Positions 34,155 through 43,527 of a stretch of 64,000 nt of DNA are shown in pieces. The position numbers were made by a program, and so were the translations under genes. The DNA comes from Streptomyces fungicidicus (GTDB lineage: Bacteria; Actinomycetota; Actinomycetes; Streptomycetales; Streptomycetaceae), in contig NZ_CP023407.1 of assembly GCF_003665435.1 (NCBI RefSeq), forward strand, positions 6,506,501 to 6,570,500, written 5' to 3'. Below the pieces are notes generated by a model. That model did not search any database and was not told where the DNA came from. It saw only the letters and a program-made list of their open reading frames with translations. Within the stretch, counting starts at the first letter, position 1. Each line of letters opens with the position of its first letter.

Positions 34155-34349
34155 ATGGCGATGACACTCCGGCTTCCCGACGACCTGGACACGAAGCTTA
34201 CGGAGCGGGCTCGTGGGGAGGGTTGCAGCAAGCAGGAACTTGCCATCGGGGCCATTCGTGATGCCCGGGACCGGGCCGAGCTGAAGGTCGATGACGTTCT
34301 GGCCGGTCTGATGGACAGCGATGCGGAGATTCTGGACTACTTGAAGTGA
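34155..34349 (+). CDS. Ribbon-helix-helix antitoxin
   Basis: The 64-residue protein begins MAMTLRLPDDLDTKLTERAR, a ribbon-helix-helix DNA-binding segment. It ends with an acidic tail, DVLAGLMDSDAEILDYLK, typical of the part that neutralises a toxin. It overlaps the start of a Doc/Fic-type toxin gene by GTGA. Antitoxins of this kind usually repress their own operon. Because the toxin is broken, this copy may be an orphan. Confidence 0.78.
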   Translation: MAMTLRLPDDLDTKLTERARGEGCSKQELAIGAIRDARDRAELKVDDVLAGLMDSDAEILDYLK

Positions 34350-34633
34350 GCGGCGTGCGCTACCTCCAGATCGACGAGATCCTGGCCATCGTGCGCACGG
34401 TCAACGGTGCCGAGCACAGCGTGCGTGACATGGGCCTCCTTGTGTCGGCGATCGAACGGCCCCGGACGAACGTCTTCGGAGCCGAGCTGTATCCCACCCT
34501 GCACGAGAAGCCGCGGCACTACTGCACTCCGTCGCCCGCAATCACGCGCTGATCGACGGCAACAAGCGCACCGCCTGGCTCGCCATGCGCGTCTTCCTGC
34601 GGTTCAACGGCGCCAGCGCCAGTACCGTCCCGC
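34346..34633 (+). pseudogene. Doc/Fic-family toxin, frameshifted
   Basis: The first frame reads YLQIDEILAIVRTVNGAEHS and continues to NVFGAELYPTLHEK. It then runs into a stop after PRHYCTPSPAITR. Shifting one base near 34514 restores AAALLHSVARNHALIDGNKR, followed by TAWLAMRVFLRFNG. This contains the Fic motif H-x-L-x-D-G-N-K-R. Doc toxins modify EF-Tu or similar targets. One frameshift therefore separates the N-terminal half from the catalytic motif, unless it is a sequencing error. Confidence 0.8.
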
Positions 34634-34929
34634 CGCACGGGCGCCGGCCCGACGGACCCGAGGCCCGTCACGCGCTGCTCACCAGCAGCCCTCTCCTCAG
34701 CAGCGCACTGGGACCGGCGCTGCTGATCGCCCTGTCCGCCCTGGGGGTTCTCGCCCTGGACACGGCGTTGTGGGTCTCGGTGGTCAGTGAGGTGGCGGCG
34801 CCGGCCCGGTGGGGCTTCGTGGGCGGGCTGCGTGTCGGCGCCGGGCGTCTGGGAGCCCTGATCGCCGGCGTACTCAACGCCGTGATCGGTCTTGGCGTGG
34901 TCGCTGTCAAACTCATCGCCGGGCACTGA
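34634..34929 (+). pseudogene. Membrane-protein tail fused to the Doc remnant
   Basis: The frame that carries the Doc catalytic motif continues without a stop into about 95 residues. Two hydrophobic helices are visible, LIALSALGVLALDTALWVSV and AGVLNAVIGLGVVAVKLIA. These are not part of any Doc protein. This looks like a deletion junction joining the toxin gene to the 3' end of an unknown membrane-protein gene. From ATG 34585 it could still be translated as a 114-residue protein. Confidence 0.5.
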
Positions 34930-35063
34930 GAGGGCCTGTGGTGGTGTTCGCGGAGCGCATACGGTGGCAGACCGGTCGGAATCCTCGGCGCCGCGGCCGG
35001 AGCGGTCCCGGCACCCCGGCGAACAGCCGCACGTCCCCGTCCGGTCGGGTCAGGTCCGAGCCG

Positions 35064-36629
35064 TCAGATCCAGGTCAGTCGCCACAGGCGCAGAAGCCCG
35101 GTGCCGTCCACCGCGTACTGGCCGCCGCCCACGTCCTCCCCGGACACCACGAAGTCCTTGGCCTGCCACAGCGGGACGACGGGCACGTCGCGGGCGACGA
35201 TCCGCTGAAGGGCTTCGAGGTCGGCTTCGGCGTCGCTCCGGTCGGCGAAGCGCTGACTGCTCGTGATCAGCCGGTCGGCGGCCTTGCTGCCGTACCCCGT
35301 CGCCATGGTGCCGTCCGTGCCGACGAGAGGACCGCCGAAGGTGTCGGGATCGGGGTAGTCGGCGACCCAGCCGACGGCGTAGGCGTCGAGCTCTCCCTCG
35401 GCCCAGCTCTTCTGGAATTCGTCCCATTCATATCCTCTGAGGGTCACCTTGAACAGCCCGTCGGCCTCTAGTTGCTTTTTCACCTCCGCAGCCTCCTCGT
35501 GGGCTGATCCGCGTCCCGCCGCGTAACCGTAGGTGAAAGACAGCGGGATTTCCTCACCGGCCTCGACGAGGAGGCGGCGTGCCTTTTCGGCGTCCTTGTG
35601 AGGGTAGTTGTCGAAGAAGGAGGTGGTGTGGCCCGTGATGCTCGTCGGGATGAGGGAGTAGAGCGGGTCCACGGTTCCGTCGTAGACGTCGTAGGACATC
35701 CGGTCCCTGTCTATCAGCCAGGCCGCCGCCTGCCGTGCGCGTCTGTCGTGAAACGGCTTGCCGCGGCGGTTGTTGAGATACAGGTTTCGAGTCTCCGCGC
35801 TCTGCGCCTCCGTCACGCGAAGCCCCGGATCGCTCGGGTTCAGATCGGCGAGCATTTCGGGGGGAAGCTGTCTGAGGGCGACATCGATGCGGTGGGATAT
35901 CCAGGCCCGGGCGAGTGAGTCGGGGGTGTCGTAGAAGTGGAGTTCGATCGGCCGGCCGGTGTTCTCGGCGGCGCCCTTGTACCGAGGGTTGGGCGAGAGG
36001 GAGATCTTCTCGCCCTTCGCGTAGGAGACGACGCCGTACGGTCCGGTCCCGTCGATCCGGCCGTCCGAGCGCAGGGAGTCCGCCGGGTACGTGGTCGAGT
36101 CGACGATCGAGCCCGCCCCGGTCGTCAGCTTGAAGGGGAACGTGGCGTCCGGTGCGGTCAGTCGGAAAGTGACGGTCCGGTCGCGGGCGTCCATCGACTC
36201 GATGGTGTCCAGGAGGGACGACGGCCCCACGTCGGAATCTATCTTCTTGACCCGTTCGAACGAGAACCGGACGTCCTTGGCTGTCATTCTGCGTCCGCTG
36301 GAGAAGGTGATGTCATCCCGCAGCCGGCATCGATAGGTGCGTAGGCCGGAATCGGTGAAGGAGCAGCTTTCGGCTGCGTCGGGAACGGGCTCCGCCACTC
36401 CGGGCTCCAGGGTCAGCAGTGTCTGGAAGACATTGCTGTACAGAGTGGTCGAGCCGGAGTCGTAGCCGCCGGCCGGGTCGAGTGACGTCGGCGGTTCCGT
36501 CGTCCCGACCTTGATGGTGGTGCCCTCCTGGTCGTCCGTCGGGTAAAGCAGCAGACCGGCTGCCAGTGCCGTGGCGATCACCGTGGGTGTGATGACGGAC
36601 GCACGGATGTGCGCACGAATAGGTCTCAT
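35064..36629 (-). CDS. ABC transporter substrate-binding protein, family 5 (peptide type), orphan
   Basis: The 521-residue protein has an N-terminal hydrophobic segment, about residues 10-30, without a lipobox cysteine, so it may be membrane-anchored or released. The SBP_bac_5 domain is clear: TSLDPAGGYDSGS near the start, LRDDITFSSGRRMTAKDVRF, GTGPYGVVSYAKGE, and VGWVADYPDPDTF. Such proteins bind oligopeptides or nickel. No permease or ATPase genes lie nearby, so its transporter is unknown. The ATG has a GAGGACG site. Confidence 0.85.
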   Translation of the reverse strand: MRPIRAHIRASVITPTVIATALAAGLLLYPTDDQEGTTIKVGTTEPPTSLDPAGGYDSGSTTLYSNVFQTLLTLEPGVAEPVPDAAESCSFTDSGLRTYRCRLRDDITFSSGRRMTAKDVRFSFERVKKIDSDVGPSSLLDTIESMDARDRTVTFRLTAPDATFPFKLTTGAGSIVDSTTYPADSLRSDGRIDGTGPYGVVSYAKGEKISLSPNPRYKGAAENTGRPIELHFYDTPDSLARAWISHRIDVALRQLPPEMLADLNPSDPGLRVTEAQSAETRNLYLNNRRGKPFHDRRARQAAAWLIDRDRMSYDVYDGTVDPLYSLIPTSITGHTTSFFDNYPHKDAEKARRLLVEAGEEIPLSFTYGYAAGRGSAHEEAAEVKKQLEADGLFKVTLRGYEWDEFQKSWAEGELDAYAVGWVADYPDPDTFGGPLVGTDGTMATGYGSKAADRLITSSQRFADRSDAEADLEALQRIVARDVPVVPLWQAKDFVVSGEDVGGGQYAVDGTGLLRLWRLTWI

Positions 36630-37075
36630 GAGGCTCGTCCTCGCAAGATCGAGACGAACAGGAATTTTCGTACCCCTGGGTGGAGAGTGCGTCGGCCAAG
36701 TATGCGCAGGCGTCGCTTCCTTCGGAGCCCGACGGCACTTCCGGAACGAAGTCTTATGACTGACACGGTGGAACTGCTATGCCCCGTTCGGCGAGAGGGC
36801 CGCCAGGGGTCGGCACCCCCTCTCAGCAGCCGTTCCGCCTCGTCTCCGGTGGTCCTGCGGACCCGCTTGCGCGGGTCCCGCCCACGGTCTCACTCCTCGA
36901 TGCCATTCCCTGTGCAATGTCACCTGTGCCATGTTCCGTGTTGCAGGGCGTGGCCATGCCAAGTCGGGAGGTCGTTCGTCTTCCGTCAGGTGGCAGTGCG
37001 GTACTCCGTTTCCCACGTCCTCTCCCCCTTCAGTCGGCCGTGCTCCGCACGGCCGGATCCCTCATGGGAGGCGCT
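36630..37075. promoter_or_regulatory. 446-base divergent region before the collagenase gene
   Basis: No gene is supported. A hairpin with stem GGACCCGC and loop TTGC lies at 36859-36878. The promoter of the collagenase gene should lie in the lower-G+C stretch at about 36895-36945. No clear box pair was found. Confidence 0.4.
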
Positions 37076-39673
37076 GTGAGAAAGTCACTGGTACGGCGAG
37101 GTCTGGGGGCGGCGCTGCCGCTGGCCCTGACCGTCGCCATGAGCGTGGGCCTGCTGTCGCAGCCGGCCGGCGCAGCCGGGAACACCGGGTCCGTCGTGCA
37201 CGTCGCGGCGGACGACCCGGAGCACGCGGGACCCCCGCCCGTCGCGCAGTCCCCCACCGCCGAGACGGAGCACGTCGCGCAGGGACGCACGAAGGCGTCC
37301 GAGCTTCCGCCCGTGGCCGCGAGTAAGGACGCGCTCAAGGAGGTGTACGGCAAGACCGCGAAGGCGCCGGTCCGTCCCTCGAAGTCGACGGACAAGGCGG
37401 TCGCCGGCAAGACCGGCAACTCCCGTGCGCGTGCCGCCGCGTGCAACGTCTCCGACTTCACCAGCCGGAGCGGCGGCGCGCTGGTCCAGCAGATCAAGGC
37501 GTCCACGACCGACTGCGTCAACACCCTGTTCAACCTGACCGGGAACGACGCCTACTACGCCTTCCGTGAGTCGCAGATGACCTCGGTCGCCTACGCCCTG
37601 CGCGACGGCTCGACGTCCTACCCGGGCAACGCCTCCACCGGTATGCCGCAGCTCGTGCTCTACCTGCGCGCCGGCTACTACGTGCACTACTACAACGCCG
37701 GCACGGTGGGCACCTACGGCAGCAGCCTGCAGACCGCGATACGCGCCGGGCTCGACGCCTTCTTCGCCAGCCCGCACTCCCGCGACGTCAACGACGCCAA
37801 CGGCGAGACGCTCGCCGAGGCCGTCACGCTCATCGACAGCGCCGAGGAGAACGCCCGCTACATCCACGTCGTCAAGCGACTGCTGGCGGACTACGACTCC
37901 ACCTGGAACTCGTCGTGGTGGATGCTCAACGCGGTCAACAACGTGTACACGGTGACCTTCCGCGGTCACCAGGTGCCCGCGTTCGTGAGTGCCGTGCAGT
38001 CTGACCCCGGCCTGATCGACGCGCTCTACAACTTCGCGAGCGGCCACCTCGCGCTGCTGGGAACGGACCAGTCCTACCTCTTGTCGAACGCGGGACGTGA
38101 ACTCGGCCGGTTCCTGCAGCATTCCGCACTGCGCTCCAAGGTCAGCCCTCTGGCCGGCGGCCTGCTCAACTCCAGCTCCATCAAGGGCCGGACGGCCCCG
38201 CTGTGGGTCGGTGTCGCCGAGATGACCGACTACTACGACAAGGCCAACTGCTCCTACTACGGCACCTGCGACCTCCAGGCACAACTGGCCCGCTCCGTCC
38301 TGACGGTGACCTACCCATGCAGCTCCAGCATCACCATCAAGGCGCAGCAGATGACCTCGGGCGAGCTGTCCTCCAGCTGCAGCAGCCTGCGCAACCAGGA
38401 CGCCTACTTCCACAACGTGGTCCGTGACAACGGCCCCGTCGCGAACGACAACAACAGCACCATCGAGGTCGTGGTCTTCGACTCCAGCACCGACTACCAG
38501 ACCTACGCCGGCGCGATGTACGGGATCGACACCAACAACGGCGGCATGTACCTGGAGGGGAATCCGTCGGCGGCCGGCAACCAGCCGCGCTTCATCGCCT
38601 ACGAGGCCGAGTGGCTGCGTCCGGACTTCCAGATCTGGAACCTCAACCACGAGTACACCCACTACCTCGACGGCCGCTTCGACATGTACGGCGACTTCAA
38701 CGCCAACATCACCACCCCGACCATCTGGTGGGTCGAAGGCTTCGCCGAGTACGTCTCCTACTCCTACCGCGGCGTCCCCTACACCGAGGCCACGACCGAG
38801 GCGGGGCGTCGCACGTACGCGCTGAGCACCCTGTTCGACACCACGTACAGTCACGACACCACGCGCATCTACCGCTGGGGCTACCTCGCCGTGCGGTACA
38901 TGCTCGAGAACCACCGCGCCGACATGGACACCGTCCTCAGCTACTACCGCGCGGGAAACTGGAACGCCGCCCGCAGCTACCTGACCGGCACCATCGGCAC
39001 CCGCTACGACAACGACTGGTACACCTGGCTGGCGGCCTGCGCGGCCGGCAACTGCGGTGGCGGGGGCACCAACCCGCCCGGGAACCAGGCGCCCACCGCC
39101 GCGTTCACCACCGCCGTCCAGGGCCTGAACGGCACCTTCACCGACCAGTCCACCGACGCCGACGGCACCATCGCCTCCCGCTCCTGGAGCTTCGGCGACG
39201 GCACCACCTCCACGGCCACCAACCCCGTCAAGACGTACGGGTCGGCCGGGTCCTACACGGTCAAGCTGACCGTCACCGACGACAAGGGAGCCACCGCCAC
39301 CGCCACGAGGACGGTCACCGTCGGCAGCGGCGGAGGCGGCGGCACCGAATGCACCGGGACCGACACTCGGGAACTGGGCCAGAACTGCCAACGCGGCAAC
39401 CAGTCCGCCACCACCGGCAACTACGCCTACCTGTACCTCTACGTCCCGGCCGGCACCACCCAGCTGAAGATCACCACCTCCGGCGGGACGGGCGACGCGG
39501 ACCTGTACTACAGCACCAGCGGCTGGCCCGGCACCACGAGCTACACGCAGCGGGCCACGGGAGCCGGCAACAACCACACCCTGACCATCACCAACCCGCC
39601 GGCCGGCGCCAACTACATCAGCCTGCACGCCGTCAGCAGCTTCAGCGGCGTCACCGTGAGTTCCGCCTACTGA
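37076..39673 (+). CDS. Secreted M9 collagenase with PKD and PPC domains
   Basis: The 865-residue protein begins with a Sec signal peptide (MRKSLVRRG, then a hydrophobic core ending QPAGAAG). The catalytic unit carries NHEYTHYLDGRF, where His525, Glu526 and His529 form the zinc site, and WWVEGFAEYVSY supplies the third ligand region. A PKD domain follows at about residues 675-760, with RSWSFGDGTTST. A pre-peptidase C-terminal domain from about 765 contains the GDADLYYS strand. The enzyme digests collagen outside the cell. The GTG at 37076 follows a GGGAGG site. Confidence 0.93.
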   Translation: MRKSLVRRGLGAALPLALTVAMSVGLLSQPAGAAGNTGSVVHVAADDPEHAGPPPVAQSPTAETEHVAQGRTKASELPPVAASKDALKEVYGKTAKAPVRPSKSTDKAVAGKTGNSRARAAACNVSDFTSRSGGALVQQIKASTTDCVNTLFNLTGNDAYYAFRESQMTSVAYALRDGSTSYPGNASTGMPQLVLYLRAGYYVHYYNAGTVGTYGSSLQTAIRAGLDAFFASPHSRDVNDANGETLAEAVTLIDSAEENARYIHVVKRLLADYDSTWNSSWWMLNAVNNVYTVTFRGHQVPAFVSAVQSDPGLIDALYNFASGHLALLGTDQSYLLSNAGRELGRFLQHSALRSKVSPLAGGLLNSSSIKGRTAPLWVGVAEMTDYYDKANCSYYGTCDLQAQLARSVLTVTYPCSSSITIKAQQMTSGELSSSCSSLRNQDAYFHNVVRDNGPVANDNNSTIEVVVFDSSTDYQTYAGAMYGIDTNNGGMYLEGNPSAAGNQPRFIAYEAEWLRPDFQIWNLNHEYTHYLDGRFDMYGDFNANITTPTIWWVEGFAEYVSYSYRGVPYTEATTEAGRRTYALSTLFDTTYSHDTTRIYRWGYLAVRYMLENHRADMDTVLSYYRAGNWNAARSYLTGTIGTRYDNDWYTWLAACAAGNCGGGGTNPPGNQAPTAAFTTAVQGLNGTFTDQSTDADGTIASRSWSFGDGTTSTATNPVKTYGSAGSYTVKLTVTDDKGATATATRTVTVGSGGGGGTECTGTDTRELGQNCQRGNQSATTGNYAYLYLYVPAGTTQLKITTSGGTGDADLYYSTSGWPGTTSYTQRATGAGNNHTLTITNPPAGANYISLHAVSSFSGVTVSSAY

Positions 39674-39709
39674 CCCACGGCTCCGCACCAAGGCACGACC
39701 CTCACGACG

Positions 39710-39737
39710 GCCCGGGGCGGCTCTCCCCGCCCCGGGC
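39710..39737 (+). terminator. Terminator after the collagenase gene
   Basis: An 11-bp perfect stem (GCCCGGGGCGG and its complement) with a 6-base loop starts 37 bases after the stop codon. Confidence 0.78.
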
Positions 39738-39839
39738 GGCGTCCGGGGCGGCGGCAGGGGGGGGAGACCTCCGTCGCCCCGGACCGAGAACACATCGCCC
39801 GCCCGCACACGGGCATCCCTACCTCCCAGGAGGCAGAGC

Positions 39840-41075
39840 GTGAAGTCATTACCCGCACGCAGGCGACGCCGCGCCATGTGGTCCCTCATCATGTCCGTCG
39901 GTCTCACCTGCGCACTCGCCACACCCGCCGTCGGCAGCGGTGACCAGGGCACGTCACGGCTCAGCGCCTCGCAACAGGCCGCGGCCGGCCAACTCGCAGC
40001 GGACCAGCACATCTCCACCCAGGAGGCACAGCGGCGCGTACTGCGGCAGGAGCGGCTCACCGGCGTCGCAACAGCGCTGCGTGAGCGCCTGGGTTCCCGC
40101 TTCGCAGGAGCCTGGATCGACCAGAAGCACGGCGGCAGGCTGACCGTCGCCGTCACCCGGTCGACGGCCACGGCCCTCGTCGAGGCCCGGTCCGCGCAGG
40201 CTCAGGCACCCGACACGACCACCGTCGTCGTCGACCGCAGCCTGCGGCAACTCGACCGCATGTCCGCAGGACTGGCCCACCGTATCGCCGCAGCGAACAA
40301 GGGCGCCGCCCACGGCCTGCAGTCCGCGGTGGTGGTGCAGGACAACAAGGTTCGTCTGGACCTGCCACGGGGCAAGACCCTCACCCCCGCCCAGCACGCA
40401 GTCGTGGAGTGGGCGAAGCGGACCCTCGGCGATGGCCTCGAGGTCAGCACCTACGCGCATGCCTCCGAACCCTTCTACTGCGGCGGCCAGTACTCGTGCG
40501 ACCCCCCGCTGCGCTCGGGCCTGGCCATCTACGGCACGAACGTCCGCTGCTCCAGCGCCTTCATGGCGTACAGCGGCAGCAGCTACTACATGATGACCGC
40601 CGGCCACTGTGCGGAGGACAGCTCGTACTGGGAGGTCCCCACCTACAGCTACGGCTACCAGGGGGTCGGTCACGTCGCCGACTACACCTTCGGCTACTAC
40701 GGCGACTCCGCGATCGTCAGGGTCGACGACCCCGGCTTCTGGCAGCCGCGCGGCTGGGTCTACCCCTCGACCCGCATCACCAACTGGGACTACGACTACG
40801 TCGGCCAGTACGTGTGCAAGCAGGGCTCCACGACCGGCTACACCTGCGGGCAGATCACCGAGACCAACGCAACGGTGTCCTACCCAGGCCGCACCCTGAC
40901 CGGCATGACCTGGTCCACCGCATGCGACGCTCCCGGTGACAGCGGCAGCGGCGTCTACGACGGCTCAACGGCCCACGGCATCCTCAGCGGGGGGCCGAAC
41001 AGCGGATGCGGCATGATCCACGAACCGATCAGCCGAGCACTGGCGGACCGCGGGGTCACGCTGCTGGCCGGCTAA
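39840..41075 (+). CDS. Secreted S1 serine protease with pro-domain (streptogrisin type)
   Basis: The 411-residue pre-pro-enzyme has a Sec signal, about residues 1-32, ending ATPAVGS. An alpha-lytic-type pro-domain spans about residues 45-200. The protease domain carries the triad His256 in MMTAGHC, Asp289 in GDSAIVR and Ser368 in PGDSGSGV. Six cysteines in the mature part could form three disulfides. It has a GTG start with an AGGAGGC site. With the collagenase upstream it forms an extracellular protein-degrading pair, although a terminator separates them. Confidence 0.92.
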   Translation: MKSLPARRRRRAMWSLIMSVGLTCALATPAVGSGDQGTSRLSASQQAAAGQLAADQHISTQEAQRRVLRQERLTGVATALRERLGSRFAGAWIDQKHGGRLTVAVTRSTATALVEARSAQAQAPDTTTVVVDRSLRQLDRMSAGLAHRIAAANKGAAHGLQSAVVVQDNKVRLDLPRGKTLTPAQHAVVEWAKRTLGDGLEVSTYAHASEPFYCGGQYSCDPPLRSGLAIYGTNVRCSSAFMAYSGSSYYMMTAGHCAEDSSYWEVPTYSYGYQGVGHVADYTFGYYGDSAIVRVDDPGFWQPRGWVYPSTRITNWDYDYVGQYVCKQGSTTGYTCGQITETNATVSYPGRTLTGMTWSTACDAPGDSGSGVYDGSTAHGILSGGPNSGCGMIHEPISRALADRGVTLLAG

Positions 41076-41121
41076 GCAGCCCGGGCGGACCGTGAGTACG
41101 CCGCCCCGGTCACATCACGAG

Positions 41122-41152
41122 GACGTCGACCGCCGCACGCGCGGTCGGCGTC
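41122..41152 (+). terminator. Intrinsic terminator after the protease gene
   Basis: A 12-bp stem with one mismatch (GACGTCGACCGC paired with GCGGTCGGCGTC) and a 7-base loop is followed by TTT. Confidence 0.78.
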
Positions 41153-41247
41153 TTTCCCCGTGCTCCGCTCCGTCCGCCACCCAGCGGACTGGGGGCGGGG
41201 GCGTGGCACGTCGTGCACGCCGCAGCGCGGTGGAACCCGTCGGCCGA

Positions 41248-42240
41248 TTAGACCGTACCGGGGAGCGCCTTTCCGGCTCCGTTCGTGGGACGGGCGGGTG
41301 CGTATGCGCGCGTCACCCATTTCTGGAAGTGCGGAGCCTGCGACAGCAGTTGCCAGTGGGCGCGTACGGCATGATGGTGCACCACCTCGACGGCCGACGC
41401 CTCGACCGAATCCCGCCGCCAGACGAGCAGATGCCGCTGCCACAGCGGATCCCCCGCGAGGGGTTTAACCAGTACTCCGCCCACCGGGCGCATGGTGGGC
41501 TGGACGGCGGCCACCCCCAGACCCTTGGCGATCATCGACTGCAGTTGGTCGAGCATGTGGAACTCGTGGGTGACGGCGGGCCTGAATCCCGCGGCCCCAC
41601 AAGCGTCGTAGAAGGCGCCGGGCCAGCCCACCCCGTCGTCCGCGGAGACGAACCACGCGTCCTCCGACAGGTCGGCCAAGGACACCTCCAGCCGGTGCGC
41701 CAGTGGGTGATCGGCAGGGGTGGCCACGAACACCGGGACGGTTCTGATAGCTCGGTGGTCCAGCTTCGGAGAGTGTCGAAGAGGAAGCCCTGGGTAGTCG
41801 CAACCCAGGGCGACGTCGAGCTCGCCGGCCTCTAGGAGATCGATGAGTTCTCCGGTCGCGTACACACTGCTGACCGAGACGGTCAGATCGGGGCAGGCTT
41901 CACGGAGGACGTCGAGCAAGGTGGGTACCACCGGTGTGTTGATGGCCCCGAGGCGAAGCCGACGTGTCGCCCCGGACGAGCGGGGAGGCCGCAGCCGTGC
42001 GAGATTGTCGGAGAGCGCCAGGATCTCCCGGGCCCGGCCGACGACCTGGGCGCCGTAGGCGGTGAGCTCCACGCCCGCGCTGCTGCGCAGGAAGACCCCC
42101 TCGCCGAGCAGTCCCTCGATGCGGCGCAGTTGGGTACTCATCGCCGGCTGGGTGTATCCGAGCGCCGCAGCAGCCCGGCCGACGCCCCCCGCGTCGGCTA
42201 TCGCACACAGCACGCGCAAGTGGCGCAGCTCAAGTTCCAC
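41248..42240 (-). CDS. LysR-family transcriptional regulator
   Basis: The 330-residue protein has the LysR winged helix-turn-helix at residues 3-62 (ELRHLRVLCAIADAGGVGRA, ALGYTQPAMSTQLRRIE). A periplasmic-binding-like effector domain from about residue 90 contains LRLGAINTPVVP and DVALGCDYPGLPL. It begins at a GTG with a GAGGTG site. No target gene is evident: its neighbours face away or are unrelated, and the divergent gene is an ATP-binding protein. Confidence 0.9.
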   Translation of the reverse strand: MELELRHLRVLCAIADAGGVGRAAAALGYTQPAMSTQLRRIEGLLGEGVFLRSSAGVELTAYGAQVVGRAREILALSDNLARLRPPRSSGATRRLRLGAINTPVVPTLLDVLREACPDLTVSVSSVYATGELIDLLEAGELDVALGCDYPGLPLRHSPKLDHRAIRTVPVFVATPADHPLAHRLEVSLADLSEDAWFVSADDGVGWPGAFYDACGAAGFRPAVTHEFHMLDQLQSMIAKGLGVAAVQPTMRPVGGVLVKPLAGDPLWQRHLLVWRRDSVEASAVEVVHHHAVRAHWQLLSQAPHFQKWVTRAYAPARPTNGAGKALPGTV

Positions 42241-42482
42241 GGGGGCACCTCGCTCCGGGCGAACAGAGTTCCATTATGCGCCAGGAGGAAGGCGGTGGGG
42301 AATCCGGGACGGCCTGACGCCTTCGGTCGACCAGTAGCCCGAGGGTTATGGATGAGCCGGAGCCTCTGGTATGGCCTGGCCGGTTGTTCCCGGGTGACCG
42401 CCGTGGAAATCTCGGACCTGCGTGTTGGTCCGCAGAGGCGACTGCGGAAGCCTGAAGCGCACCGCCATCGAGGAGCGACATC

Positions 42483-42998
42483 ATGCCTCACACCTGCATC
42501 AGCTTCACCGTCGAAGCGACCGGGGCCGCGGTTCACCGCGCCCGCCACCGCGTCTCCACCGCGCTGAGCTGGTGGGGAGGGCCGGTCGAGGAAGAGCTCC
42601 GCTTCAGCGCGGAACTCGTGACCTCCGAGCTCCTCACCAACGGGCTGCGGCACGCGGGCGGGCCCATGACCGTCGAGTTGACGCTGGTGCACGACATGGT
42701 CGTCGTCGCGGTCCTCGATGACAGTCGGGAGCTGCCGCGGCCTCGGCAGACGGAGGCGGACGACGAGTGCGGGCGGGGACTCGCCCTGATCGAGGACCTC
42801 AGTCTGATACGGGGAGTCGAGACCACTTCCCGCGGGAAGCGCTGCTGGGCGGTTCTGCCGCTGCGGACGCCACAGGAGCGGGCTATCGAGTCGGCTCCGG
42901 CTGAGGAGGCGGACCACGGCTTCGAGGCAGACCGGGAACGCTGGTCACTGGCTCCCCAAGGAAGCGGACTACTGGCGAGTCTGTTTCCGGCGATGTGA
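42483..42998 (+). CDS. Anti-sigma-factor-type ATP-binding protein (HATPase_c)
   Basis: The 171-residue protein has one GHKL ATPase domain. The N-box is in AELVTSELLTNGLRHAG, the next motif is VAVLDDSRELP, and the G-box is CGRGLALIEDLS. It belongs to the many small Streptomyces proteins related to RsbW/SpoIIAB. These either bind sigma factors as kinases of anti-anti-sigma proteins or act with unknown partners. No partner gene lies next to it. The last 50 residues are an extension without recognised motif. A GAGGAG site precedes the ATG. Confidence 0.85.
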   Translation: MPHTCISFTVEATGAAVHRARHRVSTALSWWGGPVEEELRFSAELVTSELLTNGLRHAGGPMTVELTLVHDMVVVAVLDDSRELPRPRQTEADDECGRGLALIEDLSLIRGVETTSRGKRCWAVLPLRTPQERAIESAPAEEADHGFEADRERWSLAPQGSGLLASLFPAM

Positions 42999-43061
42999 GT
43001 TCGTCCTCCTCGGGCGGCCCAGTAGCCGACCCAGGGCAGGCGGGCGTGCCTGAGGGCGTGA

Positions 43062-43080
43062 TGACGCTCGTCTGACGCTC
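43062..43080 (+). repeat. Paired TGACGCTC repeat left of tail copy 2
   Basis: TGACGCTCGTCTGACGCTC contains two direct units 11 bases apart. It lies 42 bases before the copy 2 upstream tract and matches the pairs at 28949 and 43366. Confidence 0.5.
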
Positions 43081-43121
43081 TGGCCGCTTTCAAGCTGCAC
43101 AGCGAGCCGAGAAACAGCCTT

Positions 43122-43227
43122 TGACCTGGCCTTTTCTGCGGCTGCCTCAGGCCGACATCTTTCCGATGACGCACCACGTGGAGTGCGTGGCGATTCTGGA
43201 GCCTGCGGGAAAGAGCCGCTGACCTGC
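43122..43227 (+). repeat. Attachment-like repeat, copy 2
   Basis: The tract TGACCTG-N2-TTTTC-N3-GGCT-N3-TCAG leads into a copy of the methyltransferase 3' end at 43151-43222. It encodes ADIFPMTHHVECVAILEPAG plus KSR and a TGA stop, then CCTGC as in copy 1. It lacks the rest of the gene. It is read as the junction between two integrated segments. Confidence 0.75.
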
Positions 43228-43365
43228 GTTTCAGTAGGAGGGTCGGTGGGTCTCGACCTGTTTCGCGGTATCCAGCAGGTCGAACCCTTCGAGCCCGCCT
43301 CACCTGCGGGTTCGTACTGGAGTGACGGGCGGGAGCGGCTGCGTGATGCCCGGTCTTCGGGACTC

Positions 43366-43384
43366 TTGACGCTCATGTGACGCT
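43366..43384 (+). repeat. Paired TGACGCT repeat right of tail copy 2
   Basis: TTGACGCTCATGTGACGCT lies 144 bases after the copy 2 stop, comparable with the 178-base distance at copy 1. It agrees with the 28949 repeat at 17 of 19 positions. Confidence 0.5.
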
Positions 43385-43527
43385 CGACTCCCGTCGGCGA
43401 GGCCGACCGGAGCAAGGTGTCGCGACATACGCAACAGCCTTGTCGGGGTGGTCGCTGACACAACTCTGCGACGATCATCGTGAGTGACTTCGGTTGCCCG
43501 TCGTGAGGAAAGTCGAGCTGGACGGAT

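Noticed and set aside
37085..40171. Minus-strand open frame of about 1000 codons opposite the collagenase gene
   Set aside because: Low-complexity Gly/Val/Arg/Asp translation typical of an antisense shadow. The plus strand has the HEYTH and PKD motifs.
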